Shown: positions 37,744-51,600 of the stretch, one piece after another | Position numbering within the stretch: position 1 is the first letter of the stretch | Layout: each line of letters begins with the position of its first letter | Assembly (NCBI RefSeq): GCF_000002995.4 | Contig: NW_025062478.1 | Coordinates: 186,001 to 250,000, forward strand | DNA from: Brugia malayi | Lineage: Eukaryota > Nematoda > Chromadorea > Rhabditida > Onchocercidae | Direction: 5' to 3' | DNA: 64,000 nucleotides | Translations under genes and position numbers: made by a program | The notes under the pieces: generated by a model | Told to the model about the DNA's origin: nothing | What the model saw: only the letters and a program-made list of their open reading frames with translations | Database searches by the model: none

Positions 37744-40700
37744 CAATTTAAAAAATAACATTATGAATTAATATAAGTAATAGCTGTATTGCAAATGAAA
37801 TTGCCAACTATTTTACTGATATTTCGCTAAAAAAAAGCAATGTTTAGAGTCATTGAGCTTAATAGCTGTGCAAATAGCGCTATTAGAAATAATTCATTTT
37901 CCGCTCAAAAATTTTCTTTTATTTTTAGTGAACCATTTTTTCTCACTTTGTTTTTGTATGTTTTATGTTCTATTTTGATATAAACACATTAACTTTTCAA
38001 TTCGTTGTTTTTAAAATATTAGTTTAATAGTAATATAATAATAATAATAATAATATTTTTACATTCTTTAATAATAATAATTTTATATCAAAAAGTGCAA
38101 AAAGGTTCAAAATACTTTCATTTGCTTTCCTTTTTTTTTATTAAATAATACTTTTGTCTGAAAGCAACAAAAATTATTAATCCTATTTCTCTTCACAATT
38201 ATCACTTCTCTTCTAAATATTCAATAAAAGTAAGTAAGCCATCATATAAATTAACTTATTTCCTATTACTTAACTTTATTATACAATCAATTAACTTATT
38301 AACAATGATTTATTTCAATTCATCAAGTAAGTAAGTATCTTTCGGTCCATTTAAATCATTTCCTTTCACTTTAAATTGCCACCATTAGCTAATCCATTCC
38401 TAACGAATCATTCCACTTTCATTCTTGTCCGATTATTCTGGCATACAATGAATGAACTTACAATATTTGACCCTCTTACAGTGTTTTTCCCTCTCCTCTC
38501 TCTCTCTGTCCCTCTTAGTCATCTGAGGATCGCATTCCATTTCAGTGCCATTTTGTAATTCACTTATTGCTATTACAACCATTTGTTGCTATTCAACAAT
38601 TGTAATTGCTTTACTCTCTTTATGATAATTTCTCTCTATTTATTATCTTTTATTGCACTTTCTACGACGAATTAATTTTTTTTCTTTTTTTTTTTTAATA
38701 TTCTTTTTGTTGAGAATGAAAAAAGTAGTATGCTATTTAAAATAATTGAACAAAGGTATGTCATCAGAGATCTAATTAATCTAAACAAAAAAATCGATCA
38801 ACAATGATTTATTTATTTGAACTCTTCTTTTGCTGTAGTATTAAACTTCTTATTCTTATCTAAGAATTACTTAAAATTAATATGAAATGTATCTAAATTA
38901 AAAAAAGAAAAAATTGAAACTTAACAATTTTCTGCTTTTATTAATGATTAAAAATGATTAATGAAGTTTATCTCTTTGCCTCAATAAATATTCCTTAAAA
39001 GTCTAAGCTTCATTTTAAAACGAACAAATTTCCAATTAACAAATTGTACACTTTGCTAATGACACTTTTCTTTTTAATTATCATAGTGACTCTTTCATTT
39101 TATATTTAACTTTTACTTCCAGCAATATATTTTATTGATTTATTCGATTGATTGATTGATTGGTTGATTGATCGATGTGTATAACATTATTTTTCTCATT
39201 TTTTTTGGGTCATAACATTGTTATAAGTTAAATTAATGATAATATTATATATCAGTGATATTTGTTGTATTTATTTCCGTAGTAAATACGATGCTTTTTT
39301 ATCAGTCCAAACTTTTTAACTCATTGAAATTCCCCATCATTAGCTATACTGTGAGAAATAGTTAGCCGGAATATCTATTATCATCTGACCGGAATATTTA
39401 TACATTTTCTGTTTCCGGGTGGTATTGCATTACATTTTTACTAATCCGAAAGATCTTTTTCTTCTTTGTATCTTCTAACTTTTTGAATTTCTAATTACCT
39501 TCGTTCTATTCTAAATTCAATATTGATTGTAAGAGTGAGTATCTAGCAAACACTCCTTCAAATATTTAACTTTCTTTTCAAAAAAAAAGAAACAAACTTT
39601 TCTAATGCTAATAATATGTTAGCAATGATGGTTACTAATCCGGTTTTAAATTGAATTAGTCGGATTACTCAAAAATACAAAGTTAATTCAAATTTGCCCA
39701 CATTCTGTCTTATTCTGGTACCAAAGAGTCAAATGGTCTCAATGCTGCAAATAAACTAAACCACCTTCTCTTTCTTATCTTTCTATCTCTTTGACAAATT
39801 CGACCTCTATGTTTACCTTTGACCTATGACTTCTTCACTTCTTGTCTTCCAGTCTTTTTGCATTTAACTCAGTATAAAATAATAGAAAAATTGCAATGCA
39901 GAATCTTTGATCTTTGCTTTAGTACTGAGTTGACAACATTATTCCATCCCAATTCCCTGACATAGAATTATTTACCTACCAGTTTATTAATTGCTAATTA
40001 GGATTGCTGCTCTAAGCACTATCGTCATTCCACCCTTTTTGCATTCAATGTGTGCTGCTTTGATGGAAATTTTAAGCACACAAATTGCACAATGTATTTT
40101 TTAAATTAAATATTCCTAAAATACCTTATTGAAATTTCAGTCAAATTAAAATCATTTTCACTCTTTTACTTTTAATGAGAAATGAAAAGGATCAAATATC
40201 GAGTGACACCTGCCATTAATATAAGGATTCTTGCAATCAGTTTCTGATTAAATATGTTGCCAATGCATTTCTTCTGATTAATATTTGAATTTGGACTTAT
40301 CTGAATTTCTGGAAGTCTATTAGAGTCCAATAAAATAGTATTACTTGAAAATGAAAATTTCAATCACAAATTGAAAGCAAACTTTTTAAAACTATTGTGA
40401 AGTGAATATTTCGAAGTTTTCATCCAATTTATATAGAAAATTATTTTTTTCCACAAAAATTTGCAATGAAACTTTTTACGATTAAATGACAAATAGCACT
40501 GATTGTTTGCTAACAAACATATGTATAAATATACTTTAGAAAAGATATTAATATTAAATTTTTACTATAATGAAGTATTTATTACATACCTAACAGCTAT
40601 TAATCCTCCATAGATCTAGACAGGTAAAACAGGTGAATGAATCAATTCGTATAGTTTACTTACTTCCTTGTTTAGCGTGAATTTAAATTATAACTATTTA

Positions 40701-42530
40701 AGAGCTAATCAGTTAGCCATTTGATCAGCTAAATCGTTCATTTCATTTTATTTTATTTTATCTTTCACATTCATTACAATAAGTTATACTTAATAACTAC
40801 TTATACCTGTTTGTATAGGAAGAAAACAATTTATTCGATTTATGAAATCAGAGTAATATTTACATGAAAATTGTTACTGTGATCATAGAATAATCCATAA
40901 CTTCTAATTTCTAATTAATTAATTAGTCATTTTAATATTCTAAAATAACCTAAAGTCGTTAGAAACAAAAAGAGAGAAACGATCAAAGTTTAAAATATTT
41001 AAATTAAGAATAAGAAGAGTGGTTAACAAAGTTTCATTTCTATAATCCTATTATCATCTGAAATAATTTTATATGCCAATAATTTTTATTTCTTATTTTT
41101 TCTAAAAGAATATTTAAACTTTGTGATTTGCAAGAAAAAAATAACATTGATTGTAAACTTTTCTTCTTTTAAGTTTTTTTTTTTCTTATTTTTCTTCTGA
41201 ACAAAGAGGGTAAATATTGTTGTAAAAATTGTTCAATTGTCACTTACAAAATTAAATTGAATTTAAAACATCGATGATTCATTTCTTTTATGTAAAAGTA
41301 TATTATTCACAAAACTATTTGAAGAAAAGAAAAAAAAAAAATGAAGAAATTATTGCTAATCAATTTTGTCTATGAAACCATTTCCGGTTGCATATATTAC
41401 GTGAAAAATAATTTCACATCTAAAATATAATTGAAAATTATTTCCGGACATCCATCTTTCTTTCCTTTCTATTCCATTATCTTTTGCAATCTCTAGCTTA
41501 TCACCTTTCTCGATTTATCATAATAGTCAAATTGATAACATTAAAAGTATATCAAAATATGTGATAATAATGCATTAAAAATTTAAACTTAAAAAAAAAA
41601 AACACTGAGATAAAGAAAAAGAACGAAAGAAAATGAAAGGAAAATGATTGTAATGTACCATTCAACTAAGCCTTCAAGTTTTACTAATAATAAAATTTCA
41701 TTTCTTCTCTTCTATTATTATTACTCAAATATTTCTATTGGATTTATAAATTATATTTTTAAATCTAAATTTAAAAATATTATTTAAAATCATCGTAAAA
41801 AAGAAAAATGAATCGCATGTGACATTTGACTTCTTTTTGATACTAATAATTATTTAGAATATGATAAATCTTTATACTTCTTATTTAAATTTTTTTTTTA
41901 AAAAAAAAAGATTGGAATTTTCTGGCACAGCTCCTAATGACCTTGATAAGGTTATAAAGAAACTACAGCTTCCGATTTCCTCATTTTTTCTTTTCTTTTT
42001 TTTTTTTCTACTAAATTGGCGGGTTCATTGCTAAGTGAAATCTCAACCGGAATTCTTTTTTTTTTTTTTATCATTTTAAAATCTATCATTTAAGATACTA
42101 TCGTGAAATGCGTTTCACAACGTGAAAAATCGATAATTAATTGATCATTACAATTATTTATACATTGTAATTTATCTTACCTTACCAATGGGTTAATTAC
42201 CCTACCCATGTTTATTTATTCTTTGGTCCATACTATATATTGTAAATATATTAAAAATTCTTATAGCAAATACCCTTTATTACGTTATGTGTCATAAAAT
42301 TCAAAAAAAAAAAAAAAGCGATGGAAATGAAAATTAATGAAAACATATCCCATTTACCATCCCATCCAATGTTTATTTATTTATTTACTTGTAAATTGTT
42401 TTCCTTCATGCATTGCTCATCATTGATGCATTAAATTCGTAATGCGCTTACACTCATTTTAATTCGCTAACTGTTCTTTCTGCTAAAATCCATTCATTCT
42501 TCATAAAAGATTTTATTTACCAAATTTTTT
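37744..42530. other. AT-rich upstream flank of nkcc-1, no gene seen
   Basis: No coding exon found. Local simple repeats include AAT near 38037-38057 and GATT tetramers at 39140-39175. The last part should contain the nkcc-1 promoter or outron, because the first coding exon opens directly behind a splice acceptor at 42544. Confidence 0.55.
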
Positions 42531-42544
42531 GTTGATGTTTACAG
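42531..42544 (+). promoter_or_regulatory. nkcc-1: Probable trans-splice (SL) acceptor of nkcc-1
   Basis: The sequence GATGTTTACAG lies immediately before the ATG at 42545. A 3' splice site touching the start codon, with no upstream exon in the same frame, is typical of spliced-leader addition in nematodes. A cis-spliced 5' UTR exon somewhere in the 19.5-kb flank would look the same. Confidence 0.55.
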
Positions 42545-42640
42545 ATGTCAACAAATGATACGGACGGTCCAACTATAGCAAACGCAGGTGATGGACCGGA
42601 ATCCGGTGTACGCCGAAATGTATCAGTGAATCGTTTTCAG
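42545..42640 (+). other. nkcc-1: nkcc-1 first coding exon, ends in RFQ
   Basis: Thirty-two codons from ATG to CAG, then donor GTATTT. The peptide ends SVNRFQ in phase 0. Both possible following exons begin with a valine codon (GTA at 43282, GTG at 46460), so splicing creates RFQV, the docking motif recognised by SPAK/OSR1 family kinases. The start is the only ATG in this frame and sits right behind an acceptor. Confidence 0.85.
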
Positions 42641-45600
42641 GTATTTATGAAATTTTTCTTTTTATATGAAATTTCCTCAAAATCATTACTCCTAGCTCAT
42701 CAAAATTTTCATAATTTTTGGAAAATGAACTTAAAAATTTTAATAATTAAATATTCGTTATTGATGTATTAAATTTGTAATGCGTCTATACTCATTTTAA
42801 TTGCTAATTGTTCTTTCTGTTTAAATCCATTTATCATAAAAGATTTTATTTTCAATTTCATTCTTTTATGACAAATATCAGCAAGGGAGAAAGAGAGAAC
42901 AAATTAGACTTTGGGCTTAAATTTAGAAAAATAAACTTTGAAAAAATTTTGGTTAATGTAAAATTACAAAATAAGCACAAAATAAGTCTTTTTTTAAAAT
43001 ATATTTTTAAGTCTTCCACTTGTGCTCCTCTTTCTTTCTCCTTTCATTTGGATATATTTTTATTTACATCACATTTAATTGGAATATGAAATAATGTAAA
43101 CATTTATGTCATTTCAGTCAGTGAAACTTCATTATCAATTTAAATTTCTCACATAATTTCAATAAAATATTATATTTTATCATTAAATTTTCGAACTAAT
43201 CTCTCTTATCACTCAAAGATAATATAATAATATAATCTTAGAATATTCCTTCTTCTCAACTAATCATAATTATTCTTCCAGGTATCAAAGCTGACATTGG
43301 ATTCAAATGATTTACCAGCATCATCATCGACAGCTACAACAATAACAACAACAGCTACAACAACAACAACAACAACAACAGCTACAACAACAACAACAAG
43401 CAGCAGCAGCAGCAGAAACAATAAATGCGCGACACAGCGATCATAAAGGGAAAATAAAAAAAGCTGCGAGTGAACCGCCGCCATTTTCGTACCCAACGTT
43501 GACAGTCGCAGAAAGGAAAAACAGTGCAATGAATCGATTTGAGGTATTTATTATTTATTCGCAGCAGAAATTTGACCATTTTTCAAACTAATTTAACAAA
43601 TACAATGCAATTGTTAAGCTTATCAGTGAGGAATGAATGAAATTCTCGCATTATCAGTCAAATTTTACTGTTAAATAATGGATGAAATGATCGATTGTTT
43701 GTTTTCCGAGGAATTGAAATTATAAAAAACAGAATTTGAATTACTCATAGGTAGCAGAGATAAAAAGCCTAGTTGTGAACTATTGAAGATTATTGTTGAA
43801 CAAGCAATGACCCTTAATTTATCTCTCAAATAAGCTGCATGATAATTTATTCTCACCTCTAATTTAGATTTCTTTTTTCTTATCATTTCTTTCTTTCTTT
43901 CTTTTTTTTTTCGTTATACTTTGAAAAAACTATTTTTTATGTTTCATTCATTTTCTATGTATAACATTATGCATTTTCAATTATCTTTGCACTTTTCAAG
44001 GAAGGAAAATCATATTTAATTTTAAAAAAAGGTAACATTTTAAGGAAATTATTTCATTGTTAAAAGTAGGGAAAGGTAGGTAATATTGATGCATTGAAAA
44101 GTACAAAAATCGTACTAATTTGATTGATTGTTATATGTTCACCAAATTTTTTGACACTGAAATAATTTGAGATATGACTTAAAATTCAGACAAAATAGGT
44201 GAGACATTAGCCAATTTCATAGAACCTACCTGAAAATAACCTTTATTTCTTTAGCGTATCAAAGAACTTCGACATATGACCTTTATTCTTTCTTTACAGC
44301 AATCATTTGATAAGCAAAAGTAAGTCTTTTTACCTATGATTTCTATTGACATACTTCATCAATTAGTTACCCCCTTAACTGTGGGAATGGCATTGCAGTA
44401 ATTTTCGAGATCGCAAAGGGTAAATATTCATTTATTCATTTGCAATGATTTTTCATGCTGTGTCAGTCAGATTAAGTTAATTTTCCGTCTTCCTTCAAAA
44501 TTTTGTTATTTCTAATATCGATTCAACTGAGATTCAGTTTGGTCTGCCATTGAAAGCTGTTGTTTTGAATGAGTTAGAGATCAGACAGTTCAAATATTCA
44601 AACATTCGAGAATCTCGAAATGCTTTATTACTATGATCGACAGATGATCATGCCAAACTACCAATCTAACCTATAATAGCTGCTAGTAGCTATCTAATTA
44701 ACATATCAGATCTCTCTGAAAAACACTAAAAAATTGAATGTCCGATTAATTAATTTGTCCGACTTTCATTAATTCTGAAATATTCGAAATAGTTTTTCGT
44801 TCATTTTTAGGCTTTCCATTTTATTATGAGAAGGAATATTATTTGTAATATATATATTACCCATTTTGTAATATTAATTCTCTAAAAATTTACGACTCAC
44901 ATAAACGTGCGCACACGTACGCATGCACACATATAAATATCAGTGTAACGTCAAAATATTAGCAAAACACGTGAAACGATTGAAAATCACATGAATGGTC
45001 CAACCAAAACACTACTACTTTTAATGTTTTCATTTCATTTCGTTTCATTTCCACTCTTTCATATTTGTCATCGCACCAAATTCCTTTTGTCTGTCATCAC
45101 AATTCATTTAATCATTCATTGTTTTCACATCGATACATTTTCCTATTTCATAAAATAAATTTAAAAAATGCGATGAATAAATGCTATTACCGATTGCCTC
45201 AATTTTTGTCATTTTTCTATGCTATACGAACTTCTGGTTAATAGCAATGTGATCTTTCAGTTGAATTTATCTTGCTTTCCACTTCTAACAAATCATTCGA
45301 GACTGATAACTGTTAAATTATCATATATATTAATATTTCACTTTATCAGGTGAAATCATTTAGACAGCCAAATTAATATATATTAAACAGAAAGAAGAAA
45401 CAATGATTTATACAAAAGATTTTTGATAACTTTTAGACATTTTCATCTCAATTCTGTTCGTATGCAATATTAACTGATCATAACTTTCAAATTTTAATCA
45501 TATCAATTTAATCAAATGGATGAAATTAACAATTAACTGTAGAAAACTGATGAACTCAAAAAAAAGCGATGCAATGAAATGATATCGATTCTCTAATCAA

Positions 45601-48600
45601 ACAAAAATTTGATCTAATTTAATTCAAAACATTCACCTGAAAGATTTAGCATATTATTTATGCAATTATCTGAAAATTCCATAATCAAAATTGCGCTTTT
45701 ATATTCTGTTCCATGGGCCTTTCCTGTCCTTCCGTTAGGGAAATATTTTTATTTGAAGTGCATTTAAGTTGAAAATAAATGGTCTCTCGTATATGTGTGT
45801 ATTTACCGAGGTGCTTACCCGAGATATCCTGAATTGAATCAATTAATGGTTAATAACGTGTTTGATTCAGCATTTTTGAAGTGGTAGCACGGCCAATTTC
45901 TCGCATCTCTTTTCTTCCCATTTTAAATTTTACAATGAAAAATTCAAGTGCTTAAAATTTGCTTACAAATGCTCGCTAATTTTGCTTAAATATTAGATGT
46001 CCTAGATATATGTCAGTTGACAAATGGTACAATCACTTTATTCATTTTTTCTTACTTATGTTCAATTCATTATCTCCAAAAATTCTCATCTCAATCCTCT
46101 TGCAACATCTTTCATTCCATTTCTCTTTTATATGTAAATTGGATTTATGGAAAGATTTTCTAAACTGCAATTCATTCTACTTTGAAATCATAAATATGAA
46201 AGTATAAACATATTTTTTGAATTATTTATAATTTGAGAATTTGTTAGTTAATCTTACAAAAAGTAATAATATCTGTCATTTCGTTACCATTTCCCATTGT
46301 TGTTATTTCTCTGAATATAAACTTTTTTTCATAATTGAAAATGGGAATTACTTGCATTATTGATTGGCAGAGTTTGCTAGCTTTGTGGTACTTTCGATTA
46401 TGGAAGAGAAGAGCTATTCAACTTTTTAGTGATCTAAAAGCTAAGCTCTAGAATTGCAGGTGTCATCGAATATGGGAAGTGCTGGTGAAGTGTTACCTGA
46501 AATGATGGAAGAAGATTCTCGGCCAGCGATCAGTACAAATGGAATTGCAAATATTGCTAGTGGTGCGCAAGTGTCACCATCCAGCGCTAATGGAGCGGAA
46601 CGAACAGTAAGATTTTCAGTGGAAAATGACGCCGAAGGACGACAACATTCTGGTGAAGCAGATGAACATACTGTAACATTTAATTTAAAAAGTTGGAGGT
46701 TAATAATTTTCTTTCCTCTTTTTTCTGATTATTTCAAATTCTAGGAGCTTTCCAGTTCACTTCTAACTGATTAGATGCAAATATTCTATTCTTGGATCAA
46801 AGAAATTTTGATTTAATAAATATTTTTTGATAATTTTGTTCATTCCAGGAATATGCAAACCATTGAACATCCACCTATTATTGATTTCTATCGTAATTCG
46901 GTGGATGAAGGTGGTGGTATAACTTCAAGACCATCCATGAAACAACTGATACATGGTGAGAATGCCCAGGATACTGTAATTGGGATCGATGAATTTAAGG
47001 TTAGTTACGAGCATATAGATAGATAGATAGACACCTATTTATCTAATTGATCTTATAAATGAGTCATGATCTGAAGAATCAATCGGTTACTTTGATCAAT
47101 AATTGCTAATAGTTACTCATATTTCTTACTCTTTCTTCTGAAATCCATCCATCTTTTAACTTCATTTGTACTTTTATACAGTTCCCGCTGTACTATGGTA
47201 GTTAATTAGTTAGTACCGAATGCAAAAATAAGTTTTACTTATAGCAAAATAACACACAACTATAATCCTAACTTTTATTCATTGTAATCGTCACGTAAAT
47301 GTGACGTGTTACCTTGATTATACTACAAGTTTGAAACGATTTTCATTAAATTGAAAAGTGTGAAAAAAAGAATAATACAATGAGCGATAATAACGAGAAC
47401 GAACTGCTAAGCATTTTAGATTCAAAATTGTAAAATTCGCTTCCATATCTGTTGAATTTTAATTTGATTGTGCTGAGTAATTATAATCAATATTATAATT
47501 TCAATAATTTTTCTTTCTTTTTTAGAAAGACGCGGACGATATAATAAATGGGGAAAGGGAGACAACAGCAAAACTTAGTAAATTTGAGCCTCCGGCACCT
47601 GTCACGCGCACTAAATTCGGTTGGATTCAGGGTGTTTTCGTGCGTTGCATATTGAATATCTTCGGTGTAATGCTTTACTTACGTATTAGTTGGGTTGCCG
47701 GACAAGCTGGAATCGGTAGGTTACGTGTATTTTAGCTTAATTTTTCAAATTATTCATCAGTACGAAAATTTCTTAATACAACTAGTAAAAGTGGCTTCTA
47801 CCGATGGAAAAAAACCAGTTGCATTGTTCCAATTGCTTTGATCTATTCAAGAAAAATTACAAAAAAAAAAAAAAATGATAGTTCAATACTTGGAAATTGC
47901 ATTGTTCGGAAATGTTGAAATTCACAGCAAAAAATACGGAAATTTGATTAGAATCAATATTTTTCCTAATTAGAACACCAATATTACTTATACTTTCTTA
48001 ATTTTGGTGAACAAATTTTGTTCTTTTTTTTTTCTTTTGTGATTGTGTGTTTAAATCGCTTTAGATATTTCTTCTAATTAACTTTGATTTTCGTGGAAAG
48101 ATTGAATTAATTGCTTTGTTTAATTTCAGCTCTAGGATGCGCAGTTGTACTCCTTGCATCTTTGGTGACATTTATCACAGCACTTTCGACATGCGCTATT
48201 TGTACAAATGGTGATATCAAAGGTGGTGGTGCTTATTTTTTGGTTAGTTATTTCCGAATTTGGTTCCGAAACAATAAAACCTTCTGCTTCAAGTGATAAG
48301 CAGTGAGATGATCATTCGGATTCAAATCTTAATTTTCCCTCTCTCTGTCCTTCTTCTTATAAATTCGAGAGTTCTTTCTCTCAGATCAAATTATTTCTTG
48401 GGTCTCACAGTGATATCTATGATAAATGATTCCACCTTATCATTTGCTGAGCATTGCAGATGTATCAGTTTACTTCATTCCAGATCAGTCGTTCATTGGG
48501 CCCAGAATTTGGTGGTTCAATTGGTTTGATATTTTCGGTAGCAAATGCGGTTGGTGCAGCGATGTATGTGGTTGGATTTGCTGAAACGGTACGAGACTTG

Positions 48601-51600
48601 TTAAAAGAGAATAATTATGCAGTGATTGACGGTGGGATGAACGACGTACGAGTCATCGGTCTCGGTACCAACTTTGAGTTTACTCTCTTTAACATTATGA
48701 AAGTTACTCATATCTTGGCTTACTTCTTGTTTGCACCTAATAAAGTGATAACAATCAGTTATAAAATCAAATACATTTTATAACATTGGTGAAGTCAGCT
48801 AAAATTTGAATGAAAAATACTTCAAATTTCATTTTAACTACTTGATTTTATTAAAATAAAATTTAATGACTTCAGTAATTTTCGTCTTTTTTCCCTAATT
48901 TTTTATCGATAATTCAACCTTTTGACATATATGTATCGGAGGATATCAGAGCTTCTTAGAATATTTCGAACTTCCGAAAATCTTTCCGATTCATTTCTTT
49001 TTTCCATTAGAACTGAATACTGAGAGGTCAAGAATATTAATTACTAATTAATTATTGATTCCAATTAAAGTAAATTGCTCCAAATCGCAATCGTAAATGT
49101 AACGGATAAACCGGTCATCTCTCTCTCTTAATAACGGGTCGACCGGTCATCTCTCTCTCTTAATAACGGATCAACCGGTCATCTCTCTCTTAATAACAGA
49201 TCAACCGGTCATCTCTCTCTTAATAACGGATCAACCGGTCATCTCTCTCTCTTAATAACAGATCAACCGGTTATCTCTCTCTTAATAACGGATCGACCGG
49301 TCATCTCTCTCTCTTAATCATTTGCATATCTTCAAATTTCAGTGTCCTGTTGCATACTAATGGCAATTGTATTTATTGGGACAAGTTTTGAGAGTAAGAT
49401 GCAAGTTGGTCTGCTAGCTATTTTAACATTATCCATTATCGATTACTTTGTCGGAACTTTTGTACCGGTTTCGGAAAATCAGTTATATCGTGGCATTACA
49501 GGCTACAGCTGTAAGTTTCATATTTAATTACTGTTTATTTACATCAAATGCATTTGTTATCAGTTGATTTAATGAAATCTCAGTTAATTGCCCTTCTGAA
49601 TATGGGCGCAATTTAAATGGTTGCTAATTAATTAAAAGTTTTGTTTATTGCATAATCCTTGCATGTGTTTATGACTTATAATTCGTTTTGTTTGATTATT
49701 CAATTATTTTGTTACCTTTTAATGAATTATATAATTCTTTTGATATGCAAAACATTTTGATTGTACTAGGATTTATCCTCAGATGGTCACTTCTAGATGA
49801 CCACTCATAGAGGGAGGGAGAGAGAGAGGGAGAGAGAGACAGTTAAGATTCGTTTGCTTTGATATTTCCTTTTACATTTGAATTTCTCTCAATCATAGCT
49901 TCCCTAATTATAATATCTTGAATTGACTTATAATTTCTCTCACACATACATTCGACTTCTTTTTGTCGGATTCTTCCAGATCGATTGAAATTAAAATTTT
50001 TTTTTTTTGTTTATCTTTTTTGTTTATGTCTATTTATGGTTCTGTTTTGATGGTTTTTTTTTTTTAGTTTACTTTGTCTTATTTATTTGTTTCTATATCT
50101 TTTGATTATTTTGGTTCTCTTTAACATTTATTTCTGTTTGAATAAATTAATAGAAATTTTGCAGTTACTACGATGACCGACAATATGCTTCCGAATTTTC
50201 AAGGCGGTGAGACATTTTTTTCAGTATTTGCAGTATATTTTCCGGCTGCAACAGGGATAATGGCAGGTGCAAATATCAGTGGTGATTTAGCAGACCCTCA
50301 GGTATCTTATCTCTCTCCTAATCAATTTTATCAACGAACAGTAAATGCCTTATCTTTTCAGCAAGTACAATACGGCTAAATCATTCTGAGATTCCGTTCA
50401 CTTTGTTTTGTAATAGAAAATAAATTTTTTGGATAAAAACTACGACAGCAAAATTTATTTCATTCATATATAATTTCTTCTCCTTAACTTTAATTATTTA
50501 CTTCAAAAACAAATTTGAAGCTCATTTCAGCATGCTATACCAAAAGGTACATTGTTAGCTATAGCTGTAACAACAGTTATATATCTGTTGGTCGTGTTTG
50601 CAACCGGATCAACCTGTGTACGGTACGCTGACGGTTACCAGCAACCGTATATCATCAATAATTCTTATTTTATTCCGGATTGTGCACAAAATAACACATG
50701 TCCATATGGTCTAATGAATTATTTTCAGGTTAAAACAACTATTTTACAATACTTTTTCTTACTTTTACTTTTGAAATAATTAATTATTTATTCATTTGCA
50801 TTAGTATTTGTTTATTTTTTAGGTAATGGAAAATGAAAGCTTTTATGGTCCATTGATCACAGCTGGCATTTTTGCTGCCACCTTAAGTTCGGCTCTAGCT
50901 AGTCTTGTTAGTGCACCGAAGATTTTCCAGGCAATATTTCTTTTCTTTTCTTTCCACTTATTTCCATAATTTTGTTAGCTACCGGAAAAGAGGCAAAAAT
51001 AAACCGGAAAGGTATATCAGTTCTGTTGCAACTCCCTTACTGAATTACAGGCCGTATGCAAGGATCGTCTCTTCCCGAAAGTCGGATTCTTTGCACGCGG
51101 TTATGGCAAGGACGAAGAGCCGCGACGAGCTTATGTACTTATCTTCGTAATCGCTTTGATAATGATTCTAATCGGTAATTAACTAATTAATTACTCAATT
51201 TCCAATACTTCCATCTATACTGAAAGAAAAATAATAGTCAAATCTTTCTGAAAAAAAAATACACTATGCTTTAATGATGAAAAAAATTCACAAAAATTGA
51301 ATTTGAAATCAAAAAAAAAAACTTTGACCACGGATGGAACTGAAATCATTGACTAATTGAACTTCTAATGTGTGCGAATTACTAGTTTAACTTTTATGCA
51401 AATACTTTAGTGTACTTTGTCTTAAAACAAATTTTTCATCTGCAAGTCATAAAGTGTCACATTTTGTGTTCATTCTCTAAAACTTTTTATGGAGAGAGGC
51501 TTTGTCCAACTATCATTTTTACTTAATCTTATTCGATAGAAAATATTCTCAATAATACTGCGAGACATTCATTTTAGATTCGAACTTTTTTTGCTATTTT

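Noticed and set aside
22978..42544. Possible transferred bacterial DNA, transposon or tRNA in the gene-poor stretch
   Set aside because: No long open frames, no terminal inverted repeats, no transposase motif and no tRNA-like pair of internal promoter boxes were seen on reading both strands.
42808..43089. A 93-codon open frame in the first nkcc-1 intron
   Set aside because: Phenylalanine- and lysine-rich, AT-driven composition and no conserved motif; it lies between a used donor and a strong acceptor.
43260..43579. Minus-strand frames rich in valine and leucine
   Set aside because: They are the reverse of the ACA/AGC triplet repeat in the optional nkcc-1 exon.
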